Under the pieces are notes generated by a model. The model had not been told where the DNA came from. It ran no database searches and saw nothing but the letters and a program-made list of their open reading frames with translations. A program made the translations under genes and the position numbers. From Bacteroidales bacterium H3 (GTDB lineage: Bacteria; Bacteroidota; Bacteroidia; Bacteroidales; Muribaculaceae): 64,000 nt of DNA. The DNA lies in assembly GCA_001701135.1 (NCBI GenBank), contig DAAN01000027.1, positions 1 through 64,000 of the forward strand, in the 5' to 3' direction. Shown in pieces: positions 8,676 to 15,857 of the stretch; position 1 is the stretch's first letter, and the number at the start of each line of letters is the position of its first letter.

Positions 8676-9440
8676 ATGTTAGCAAAACGCATAATACCCT
8701 GTCTCGACGTAAAGGATGGCCGCACCGTGAAGGGTGTCAATTTCGAGGGGCTGGCCGATGTCGGCGACGCCGTGGAGCTGGGCGCCCATTATGCCCGCGA
8801 GGGTGCCGACGAACTGGTGTTTCTCGACATCAGCGCATCGCGCGAAGGACGTGGCACATTCACCCGTCTGGTCGAACGCATAGCCGACCGCATCAACATC
8901 CCTTTCACCGTGGGAGGTGGCATCTCGACGGTCGACGACGCGGCGCGCCTGCTCGATGCGGGTGCCGATAAAATCACCGTCAACAGCGCGGCTGTGGCCC
9001 GTCCGGAGCTGATTTCCGAAATCGCTTCGCGCTATGGCTCGCAGTTTGTGGTGGCAGCTATCGATGCCAAACTCACCGACGACGGCATCTGGCACGTTAC
9101 CACCCATGGCGGATCGCGCTTCTCCGATCGCGAACTTTTCAGCTGGGCGGCTGAAGTGCAGGAGCGTGGCGCCGGCGAAATCATGTTCACGTCGATGAAC
9201 CATGACGGCACGCGCTCGGGCTATCCCTGCGACGTGTTCGCCCGGTTGGCCGACGGTCTTTCCATCCCGGTTATCGCATCGGGCGGTGCCGGGAGCGTGG
9301 ACGACATTGCCGACGTGCTCGACCGGGGCAAAGCCAATGCCGCCCTTGCCGCTTCGATCTTCCATTACGGAGAAATCTCGATAGGGGAGCTGAAACGCCG
9401 GCTGGCAGAAAAAGGAATTGCGGTGCGCCTGCCCGGCTGA
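8676..9440 (+). CDS. hisF: Imidazole glycerol phosphate synthase, cyclase subunit
   Basis: A 254-residue TIM barrel that cyclises PRFAR with ammonia from HisH, yielding imidazole-glycerol phosphate and AICAR. The catalytic aspartate is D11 in RIIPCLDVKDGRTVKGVNF, and the phosphate-binding loops are VGGGI and ASGGAGS. Conserved TVNSAAVARP and EIMFTSMNHDGT are present. It pairs with hisH two genes upstream. Confidence 0.97.
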   Translation: MLAKRIIPCLDVKDGRTVKGVNFEGLADVGDAVELGAHYAREGADELVFLDISASREGRGTFTRLVERIADRINIPFTVGGGISTVDDAARLLDAGADKITVNSAAVARPELISEIASRYGSQFVVAAIDAKLTDDGIWHVTTHGGSRFSDRELFSWAAEVQERGAGEIMFTSMNHDGTRSGYPCDVFARLADGLSIPVIASGGAGSVDDIADVLDRGKANAALAASIFHYGEISIGELKRRLAEKGIAVRLPG

Positions 9441-9491
9441 TCTCCGATATGCCGCAATACACTTACACAATCTTTCACCAGAAACAATCAG

Positions 9492-10097
9492 ATGAACAAC
9501 ATATCTTTTGACGATTTCAAACTCGACAAATGCGCCGACGGCCTTCTCCCGGTGATCGTGCAGGACGCCGGCACTCTGCGCGTGCTCATGCTCGGCTACA
9601 TGAACCGCGAGGCTTTTGACAAAACCGTGGCCACCGGCAACGTCACTTTCTGGAGCCGCACACGCAACCAGCTGTGGACGAAAGGGGAAACTTCGGGACA
9701 TTTCCTGAAACTTGTGGAGATGTATGTCGACTGCGATGCCGACACTCTGCTGGTGAAAGCCGACCCCATTGGCCCCACATGCCACCGGGGTACCACATCT
9801 TGCTTCGACACGCCCGAGTCGGAGGGTTTCGTGCGCTCGCTTGCAAATGTAATCAAAGGGCGTCATGAAGCCATGCCCGAGGGATCTTATACCACAAAAT
9901 TATTCATCAAGGGACCCAAAATCATCTCTAAAAAAGTGGGCGAGGAGTGTGTGGAATCAATTATCGAGGCTGTTGACGGCAACCGCGACCGGTTTGTCTA
10001 CGAAGCCTGCGACCTGATCTATCACTATCTGGTGCTTCTGGAGCAGATGGGCGTGACGCTGCCCGAGCTTGAGCGGGAGTTGCTCAAACGTCACTGA
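9492..10097 (+). CDS. hisI: Bifunctional phosphoribosyl-AMP cyclohydrolase / phosphoribosyl-ATP pyrophosphatase
   Basis: A 201-residue HisIE fusion catalysing steps two and three of the pathway. The HisI part (about 1-108) has the zinc and magnesium ligands in VDCDADTLLVK and PTCHRGTTSCF, plus the FWSRTRNQLWTKGETSG signature. The HisE part (about 112-201) is a MazG-like helical domain with the KKVGEECVESIIEA and ACDLIYHYLVLL helices. It is the last gene of the operon; 22 bases separate its stop from the convergent regulator gene, with no clear terminator hairpin. Confidence 0.96.
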   Translation: MNNISFDDFKLDKCADGLLPVIVQDAGTLRVLMLGYMNREAFDKTVATGNVTFWSRTRNQLWTKGETSGHFLKLVEMYVDCDADTLLVKADPIGPTCHRGTTSCFDTPESEGFVRSLANVIKGRHEAMPEGSYTTKLFIKGPKIISKKVGEECVESIIEAVDGNRDRFVYEACDLIYHYLVLLEQMGVTLPELERELLKRH

Positions 10098-10119
10098 CGA
10101 GGGTCGATTAAGCGCTGGA

Positions 10120-11031
10120 TCAGAGTGTGTTCTGGAACGCCGTGGGCGACATGCCCGTGAGATTCTTGAAATATTTGCCGAACGATGACTGGTTGGGGAA
10201 ATTAAGCTCGTAGGAGATCTGCTGCACGTTTTTGCCTGAATAGCGCAACATGTTCTTGGCCTCCTGAATCACATACTGGTCGATCCATTCGCCGGCCGAT
10301 TTGCCTGTCGATTCCTTGATGATGAGCGACAGATATTTCGGCGATATAAACATTTTCTCGGCATAGAAGCTGATGGCACGCTCGGCTTTATGGTATTCGC
10401 GCACCAGGCGCAGGAATGTCTGCGCATAGGTGAGTTTGCGTGTGTGTGCTTTCCCGCCGGCCGACTGCTCGGCCGCTTCCTCGCCATAGGCCATAATCTG
10501 ATAGCTTGCGGCCGATGTGAGCGCGCGGGCTATGTAGCGGCTGTAGTTGTTGTCGTGGACGGCATTGAGGTGCAGCAGCTGAAAATAATGCAGAAGCAGT
10601 TTCACCCTCTCCGGATCAAGTTCGAGTACAAGATTCACGCGGGCAAACAGCGATGTGTTGATGGCGTTGAGGTCTATGTTGATGTCGTGGATAAAACGGT
10701 TGGATAGGAACAGCAGATAGGCTTCCAGCTCCTCGCCCTCCCAGCTGATGGGTTTGAACACAGTGTCGGGGGGCACGAAGAGCAGCGAGTTGGGGCGGGC
10801 TGTGACTTCATCGAGATTGATGAGCATTCTCACCGTGCCTTTCACGCACAGACACATGGTCATGCCGTCGAACCGACGCGCCACGGGGGCGTCGATCATG
10901 GGGCTAAGACCTGTAACGCGGGTTAGGATGTAATCCTCGCCCAAATGAGTGTAGCCTTCGGAAATCTCGCGAATGGCTTTGAGTTCAGAAAACTGTATTT
11001 TCGATTCCGGGAAAGGTGGCTTGTGTTTCAT
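10120..11031 (-). CDS. AraC-family transcriptional regulator
   Basis: A 303-residue protein. The N-terminal half (about 25-190) looks like a cupin/ligand-sensing domain and includes SLLFVPPDTVFKPI. The C-terminal two-HTH AraC domain (about 205-303) has ISFYAEKMFISPKYLSLIIK and the second-helix signature ISYELNFPNQSSFGKYFKNL. The start is the ATG at 11031; longer upstream frames are shadows. Its ATG overlaps the stop of the upstream flippase-like gene (ATGA type), so both are probably translated together. Neither ligand nor target is visible. Confidence 0.85.
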   Translation of the reverse strand: MKHKPPFPESKIQFSELKAIREISEGYTHLGEDYILTRVTGLSPMIDAPVARRFDGMTMCLCVKGTVRMLINLDEVTARPNSLLFVPPDTVFKPISWEGEELEAYLLFLSNRFIHDINIDLNAINTSLFARVNLVLELDPERVKLLLHYFQLLHLNAVHDNNYSRYIARALTSAASYQIMAYGEEAAEQSAGGKAHTRKLTYAQTFLRLVREYHKAERAISFYAEKMFISPKYLSLIIKESTGKSAGEWIDQYVIQEAKNMLRYSGKNVQQISYELNFPNQSSFGKYFKNLTGMSPTAFQNTL

Positions 11032-12188
11032 TTCGCTTGATTTTTCCGGTATTTGATCGCCGGGACGCGGTTGTGGCGGTCGATAGCTATAAGGATGAAT
11101 ACCACGATGCCTCCGACAATAAACATCAGGGTCTGGGAGGCTATCACGGTGTTGCCGAAGGCGGTGGCCTCGGTTATGAAGGCTGTGTGTGTGGCCGAGT
11201 GAACCGAAGCGGTCACTGCCGCGGGGGCAAATAGCGTCAGGCCGAAGTTCACTGCCATCTGATAGGGGCCGATGCCTCCGTTTGAAGGGATGGCCATGGA
11301 TAGGGTGGTAAGCATATAGCATATGAGCACCACTATGATGCCGTTGCTTTCATAGAGCGAGCGGGTCAGCGGAAAAGCCTGAAACGACACATACATCTGC
11401 ATGAAATAGGCTGTCCAGAGCACCGCGGTGAGCAGCAGCCAACGACCTTTGCCTTTCATGCGGGCTATGGCGGCGAAGCCCTCCCATATGCCCGAGAAAA
11501 AGCTGCGCACCCGGCCGATGAATTTGCCGCGGCCATATCGCAGCAGAGCTATGAAAAGCAGCAGGCATGCCACTCCCGCGCCCCAGAAGAGGGGTGAGGA
11601 GAGCAGTGCCGACATCTTGTTGTAAAAGTCGGGATATGTGGCGAAAAATTTCTGAAACGGCTCGGCGGCGAATCCAATGGTGATCAGCAGCAGCAACAGC
11701 ACGGTGAGCGTGTCGGCCAGACGGTCGGCGATCATCGACCCGAAAACCTCGGAGAAGGGCGCGTCCTGCCGATAGGCGATATAGCCCGAGCGCCACACTT
11801 CGCCCAGACGGGGAAACAGCACATTGAACGCGTAAGTGCCCAATATCGAATAGAAAAGAATGTGCAGGGGTGGGCGCACGCCGATGGCCTTGAGCTGGAT
11901 GCCCCAGCGGGCGGCGCGCACTATCAGCGGGATGAAGCCTATGAGGATACTAAGACCGATATAGCGGAAATCGCACTCCTCGCGGATGATGCGCCACATC
12001 TCGGGAAGATCCACGTCGCGGAAGAGGGCGAAGCAGAGTCCAACGCTGATAAGGAGAGGCACGCCGAATTTCAGCAGTTTGCTCAGGAGAGAGCCTCCGC
12101 CGAGTGCACCCTGTCGGGGTGGCGTTTCGCCCGGTTGTGTCGGCTGTGAGCCCGGTGCCGTAGCTATTTTATTTTCGGATGAATTCAT
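11028..12188 (-). CDS. Flippase-like membrane protein (LPG synthase transmembrane-domain family)
   Basis: A 386-residue integral membrane protein with a proline-rich cytoplasmic N-terminus (residues 1-30) and about eight hydrophobic segments. The family motifs PLLISVGLCFALFRDVD, RAARWGIQLKAIG, FPRLGEVWRSGYIA and the central MAIPSNGGIGPYQMAV match the LPG_synthase_TM (UPF0104) family. Known relatives include the flippase half of MprF and many proteins of unknown lipid substrate. The MprF catalytic domain is absent. It overlaps the following AraC-type regulator gene. Substrate unknown. Confidence 0.8.
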   Translation of the reverse strand: MNSSENKIATAPGSQPTQPGETPPRQGALGGGSLLSKLLKFGVPLLISVGLCFALFRDVDLPEMWRIIREECDFRYIGLSILIGFIPLIVRAARWGIQLKAIGVRPPLHILFYSILGTYAFNVLFPRLGEVWRSGYIAYRQDAPFSEVFGSMIADRLADTLTVLLLLLITIGFAAEPFQKFFATYPDFYNKMSALLSSPLFWGAGVACLLLFIALLRYGRGKFIGRVRSFFSGIWEGFAAIARMKGKGRWLLLTAVLWTAYFMQMYVSFQAFPLTRSLYESNGIIVVLICYMLTTLSMAIPSNGGIGPYQMAVNFGLTLFAPAAVTASVHSATHTAFITEATAFGNTVIASQTLMFIVGGIVVFILIAIDRHNRVPAIKYRKNQAK

Positions 12189-12203
12189 AAAATCTTGAAC
12201 ATT

Positions 12204-12391
12204 GATAAGTAACTGGTCGAAATTATTTTAATGTTTATTCGAGGAAAATTTTTAGAAGATTTTACTCGATGAAGAAGGAGTGTAGCGAGCTACACGACTG
12301 ATGAAGAGAGAAAAAGATTCAAAAATTTTCCCGAAGAAACATTGAAATAAATTGACCGGTTAGTATAAAATAATTTTGAACAGTTACTTAT
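12204..12391. repeat. Long imperfect palindrome with a central hairpin
   Basis: The two halves (about 12204-12286 and 12289-12391) are imperfect reverse complements. Both outer ends carry TAAGTAACTG followed by AAATTATTTTA. The arms share AATGTTT(a/c)TTCG and GGAAAATTTTT. The centre is the perfect hairpin GTGTAGC-GA-GCTACAC (12281-12296), flanked on both sides by GATGAAGA. The right arm is about 22 bases longer because it holds a second copy of the outer segment (AACCGGTCAATTTATTTCAA). It fills the gap between two minus-strand genes and codes for nothing. It could be a MITE-like or REP-like dispersed element or a structured RNA. Confidence 0.75.
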
Positions 12392-12419
12392 GACTTGGAG
12401 CTTATCATTAAACAAGTTC

Positions 12420-12869
12420 TTAACGGCGGTTGCGGAAAAATTCTTTCATCAGTGCCGCGCACTCCTCGCCGAGAACACCCTCGGTGACTGTAGCACGGGG
12501 ATGAAACGGGCTGACACCCGGCTCGGCGGCCATGAAGCTGCGGTAGCCCCGCTTGGGATCGGCCGCGCCGAACACCACGCGCCCGATCTGGCTCCAGCCG
12601 ATGGCGCCTGCGCACATCAGACACGGCTCCACGGTCACGTAGAGTGTGGCTTCGGGCATATATTTCCCACCGAGAGTCTGTGCGGCTGCTGTCAGAGCCA
12701 GCATCTCGGCGTGGGCGGTGACATCGGAGAGCTGCTCGGTGAGGTTGTGCCCCTTTCCGATGATTTTTCCTCCGCACACCGCCACGGCGCCAACAGGAAT
12801 CTCGCCGAGGTCGAAGGCACGCCGCGCTTCGGCCAAAGCTACGTTCATGAATCTTTCGTCGTCGGTCAT
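12420..12869 (-). CDS. tadA: tRNA-specific adenosine deaminase (nucleoside deaminase family)
   Basis: A 149-residue zinc deaminase that converts the wobble adenosine of tRNA-Arg(ACG) to inosine. The zinc and catalytic residues are in TAHAEMLAL (His ligand and general-base Glu) and PCLMCAGAIGWSQI (two Cys ligands). It also has DLGEIPVGAVAV and the C-terminal FGAADPKRGY. A related guanine deaminase function cannot be fully excluded, but motif and length fit TadA. A -7 box lies so close to the ATG that the mRNA may have almost no leader. Confidence 0.88.
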   Translation of the reverse strand: MTDDERFMNVALAEARRAFDLGEIPVGAVAVCGGKIIGKGHNLTEQLSDVTAHAEMLALTAAAQTLGGKYMPEATLYVTVEPCLMCAGAIGWSQIGRVVFGAADPKRGYRSFMAAEPGVSPFHPRATVTEGVLGEECAALMKEFFRNRR

Positions 12870-12877
12870 ACTGTCGG

Positions 12878-12885
12878 CAAAGTTA
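12878..12885 (-). promoter_or_regulatory. -7 box for tadA
   Basis: TAACTTTG on the minus strand, with its 3' end nine bases before the ATG. A start six or seven bases downstream would give a nearly leaderless mRNA. Confidence 0.35.
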
Positions 12886-12925
12886 CAAAAAAAGCATAAC
12901 AGAAAAAGAATTTTTTACCAGGATG

Positions 12926-12957
12926 CTTGTCGATTTCGGCATAAATGTATAATTTTG
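12926..12957 (+). promoter_or_regulatory. Promoter for the branching enzyme
   Basis: CTTG (12926-12929), a 20-base spacer, then TAATTTTG (12950-12957), about 63 bases before the ATG at 13021. The leader contains the repeated phrase CCTATACCAT. Confidence 0.45.
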
Positions 12958-13020
12958 GAACAAATAAAATACTTCTTACCTATACCATCCGTTTCATTAC
13001 CTATACCATACATTTCAGAA

Positions 13021-15099
13021 ATGCAAAACAAATTAGCCATATACAGAAACGACCCATGGCTCGAGCCATACGCTCCTGCCATCGACGGGCGCCACGAGGA
13101 TGCCATCCGCAAGGCCGCCGATCTCACCAGCGCCTCAGGCAATCTGGTCGACTTTGCCAACGCACATAAATATTTCGGTCTCCACCGGGTTTCGCCCCGC
13201 GGCGGATGGGTGTTTCGCGAATGGGCGCCCAATGCCTCGGCAATCACACTGATCGGCGACTTTTCCGACTGGCAGGAGAGGCTCGAGTATGCACTCCAGC
13301 CCTTAGGCAATGGCGTTTGGGAGGTGAAGCTCCCTGCAAAGGCCCTCAGCCACGGTCAACTCTACAAGATGCGCGTGCACTGGCCCGGCGGCGAGGGCGA
13401 CCGCATTCCGGCCTATGCCACCCGAGTGGTGCAGGACGATGTAACCAAAATCTTCTCCGCTCAGGTGTGGAATCCCGCGCCATACAAATGGGAGGTGAAG
13501 AAATTTGTGCCCGACACCCGTCCGCTGCTCATCTACGAATGCCATGTAGGCATGGCACAGCAGGAGGAGAAGGTCGGCACATACGCCGAGTTCCGCGACA
13601 AGATTCTCCCCCGCATCGCCGCCGACGGCTACAACGCCATCCAGGTTATGGCCATTCAGGAGCATCCTTATTACGGCTCGTTCGGCTACCATGTGTCGTC
13701 GTTCTACGCCCCGTCGTCGCGCTTCGGCACCCCCGAGGAGCTAAAGAGCATGATCGACCGCGCCCATGAATTAGGCCTTGCCGTGATCATGGACATAGTC
13801 CACAGCCATGCCGTCAAAAACGAAAACGAGGGTCTGGGCCGTCTCGACGGCACCCGCGACCTCTATTTCTATCCCGGCGGCCGCGGCGAGCACCCCGCAT
13901 GGGATTCCTACTGCTTTGACTACGGCAAAAACGAGGTGCTCCACTTCCTGCTGTCGAACTGTAAATACTGGCTCGAGGAGTTCCGCTTCGACGGCTTCCG
14001 TTTCGACGGCGTCACCTCCATGCTTTATTATGACCATGGTCTGGGCAAAGCTTTCGGCGGTTACGGCGACTACTACGACGGCAATCAGGACACCAACGCC
14101 ATCACATATCTCACCCTGGCCAACCAGCTGATTCATGATGTGAATCCCCACGCCATCACCATCGCCGAGGAGATGAGCGGCATGCCCGGTCTGGCCATCA
14201 AGTTTGCCGACGGCGGCATAGGTTTCGACTACCGTATGGCAATGGGTATCCCCGACTACTGGATCAAGACCCTCAAGGAGAAAAAAGATGAGGACTGGCA
14301 CCCCACCTCCATTTTCTGGGAGCTGACCAACCGCCGCTACGAGGAGAAGACTATATCGTATGTCGAGAGCCACGACCAGGCGCTCGTCGGAGACAAGACT
14401 GTGATCTTCCGCCTTATCGACAAGGAGATGTACTGGCACATGATGGTGGGCGACACCAATCCGCTGGTCACCCGCGGCATCGCACTCCATAAAATGATCC
14501 GTCTGGTCACGCTCGCCACCATCAACGGTGGCTACCTCAACTTCATGGGCAACGAGTTCGGCCATCCCGAGTGGATCGACTTCCCCCGCGAAGGCAACGG
14601 CTGGAGCTATAAATATGCCCGCCGCCAGTGGGATCTTGTAGACCGCGAAGACCTTCAGTATAAGTTCCTGAACGCTTTCGACAACGCCATGATGGAGCTT
14701 GTTGCCGGCGTGAACAATTTCCAGGCGCTCCCCGTGGAGAAGCTATGGGAGAAGGACGATGACCAGGTGCTGGCATTCGGTCGCGGCGACCTGATTTTCG
14801 TGTTCAATTTCTCACCCGTGAAATCCTACAGCGACTACGGCTTCCTGGCTCCGATAGGGAAATACAAGGTGGTGCTTTCGTCCGACGCGCCTCAGTATGG
14901 CGGCTTCGGCAACATCGATGAGTCGGTAGAGCATCTTACTCAGTTTGATCCTCTCTATCAGCCCATGGGCAAGGAGTGGCTGAAACTCTATCTGCCCGCC
15001 CGCTCGGCCCAGGTGCTTCGCCTCATGCGCGAGCCCGCCCCCTCCAAAAAGCAGCCTGCTAAGAAACCTGCCGCAAAAAAGTCAGCCACTAAAAAGTGA
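13021..15099 (+). CDS. glgB: 1,4-alpha-glucan branching enzyme, eukaryote-type GH13_8
   Basis: A 692-residue enzyme that makes alpha-1,6 branches in glycogen. Domains: CBM48 at about residues 40-150 (GWVFREWAPNASAITLIGDF), GH13 barrel at about 170-560, and an all-beta C-terminal domain. Catalytic residues are the nucleophile Asp in FRFDGVTSMLYYDHG, the acid/base Glu in TIAEEMSGMPGL and the Asp in YVESHDQALVGD. The frame is open upstream, but the ATG at 13021 fits the promoter and the family. Oddly, the protein ends in a basic tail (PSKKQPAKKPAAKKSATKK) not expected in this family. No other glycogen genes are adjacent. Confidence 0.93.
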   Translation: MQNKLAIYRNDPWLEPYAPAIDGRHEDAIRKAADLTSASGNLVDFANAHKYFGLHRVSPRGGWVFREWAPNASAITLIGDFSDWQERLEYALQPLGNGVWEVKLPAKALSHGQLYKMRVHWPGGEGDRIPAYATRVVQDDVTKIFSAQVWNPAPYKWEVKKFVPDTRPLLIYECHVGMAQQEEKVGTYAEFRDKILPRIAADGYNAIQVMAIQEHPYYGSFGYHVSSFYAPSSRFGTPEELKSMIDRAHELGLAVIMDIVHSHAVKNENEGLGRLDGTRDLYFYPGGRGEHPAWDSYCFDYGKNEVLHFLLSNCKYWLEEFRFDGFRFDGVTSMLYYDHGLGKAFGGYGDYYDGNQDTNAITYLTLANQLIHDVNPHAITIAEEMSGMPGLAIKFADGGIGFDYRMAMGIPDYWIKTLKEKKDEDWHPTSIFWELTNRRYEEKTISYVESHDQALVGDKTVIFRLIDKEMYWHMMVGDTNPLVTRGIALHKMIRLVTLATINGGYLNFMGNEFGHPEWIDFPREGNGWSYKYARRQWDLVDREDLQYKFLNAFDNAMMELVAGVNNFQALPVEKLWEKDDDQVLAFGRGDLIFVFNFSPVKSYSDYGFLAPIGKYKVVLSSDAPQYGGFGNIDESVEHLTQFDPLYQPMGKEWLKLYLPARSAQVLRLMREPAPSKKQPAKKPAAKKSATKK

Positions 15100-15143
15100 C
15101 GCCGACTGAGAAGTAATCAGTCTACAGGCTACACAAAATAATA

Positions 15144-15176
15144 ATTGCCGCCCGGAGTTTCAGCCCGGGCGGCAAT
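15144..15176. terminator. Terminator between glgB and pnuC
   Basis: A perfect 12-bp stem (ATTGCCGCCCGG, 15144-15155, with 15165-15176) lies between the convergent glgB and thiamin genes. On the minus strand it is followed by a U-rich tract (TATTATTTTG), so it mainly fits the pnuC operon but could act both ways. Confidence 0.7.
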
Positions 15177-15220
15177 CTGTTTATATGTGGTTGCAATCGA
15201 TTTCGTCGGTTCGACGAAAG

Positions 15221-15811
15221 TTATTGCTGCGCGTCGGCAAGCATCATGCGGCGCCATTTGAAGTAGCCGAAGAATGCTATCACGGTGTAGATGGCATAGA
15301 GGGTGGCGTAGAAATAAATACCTTTGTAGATGTAGAGACCTACGCAAACGACATCGACGAGCACCCAGCACCACCATTGCTCTATGATTTTACGGGCGAG
15401 CATCCATGTGGCCACGATGCTCAGGGCGGTGGTGAAGGCATCATAGACCACCACGGTGGAGTTGGTGAACGTGAGCATATAGCCGATGGCAGCCCACAGC
15501 AGCACCGTCGTCCCCGCGCACCCTAAAAGGGTGAGCGGCGCTGCATGGTGGATGTCAAGCTGCGGTTTCTCCTTGACTTTGCTGCCGCGACTGCGGCGCG
15601 TCCATGCCCAGTAGCCGTAAATGGCCATGATGAAATAATATATGTTCATGGAGAAGTCGGCATACAGCCCTTTGCGGAAATAAATCCACATGGATATGGC
15701 GGGCATGATGATACCCACGAGCCACATGTGGGCGTTGGCATGGTACTCCCACCAGAGATAAAGCACGCCGATTGCAAATCCGGCAATTTCAAGTGTCAGG
15801 TCCCAGTTCAT
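15221..15811 (-). CDS. pnuT: PnuC-family transporter, probable thiamin transporter PnuT
   Basis: A 196-residue inner-membrane protein with about seven transmembrane segments and the PnuC signature, seen in NIYYFIMAIYGYWAWTRR (Trp- and Tyr-rich substrate site) and the terminal YAIYTVIAFFGYFKWRRM. PnuC itself carries nicotinamide riboside. The paralogue PnuT carries thiamin and is found downstream of TPP riboswitches together with a TonB receptor, which is exactly the context here. The thiamin role is therefore inferred from the operon. Terminator at 15144-15176; no thiamin pyrophosphokinase gene follows. Confidence 0.85.
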   Translation of the reverse strand: MNWDLTLEIAGFAIGVLYLWWEYHANAHMWLVGIIMPAISMWIYFRKGLYADFSMNIYYFIMAIYGYWAWTRRSRGSKVKEKPQLDIHHAAPLTLLGCAGTTVLLWAAIGYMLTFTNSTVVVYDAFTTALSIVATWMLARKIIEQWWCWVLVDVVCVGLYIYKGIYFYATLYAIYTVIAFFGYFKWRRMMLADAQQ

Positions 15812-15857
15812 GCTGTTGTGTAAGAGATGATTTGCGTTGGGGAATAATAGATGTAGG

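Noticed and set aside
8679..9866. 395-codon open frame on the minus strand opposite hisF and hisIE
   Set aside because: It is antisense to two certain enzymes, shows no domain and has no promoter or start context; GC-rich codon bias keeps this frame open.
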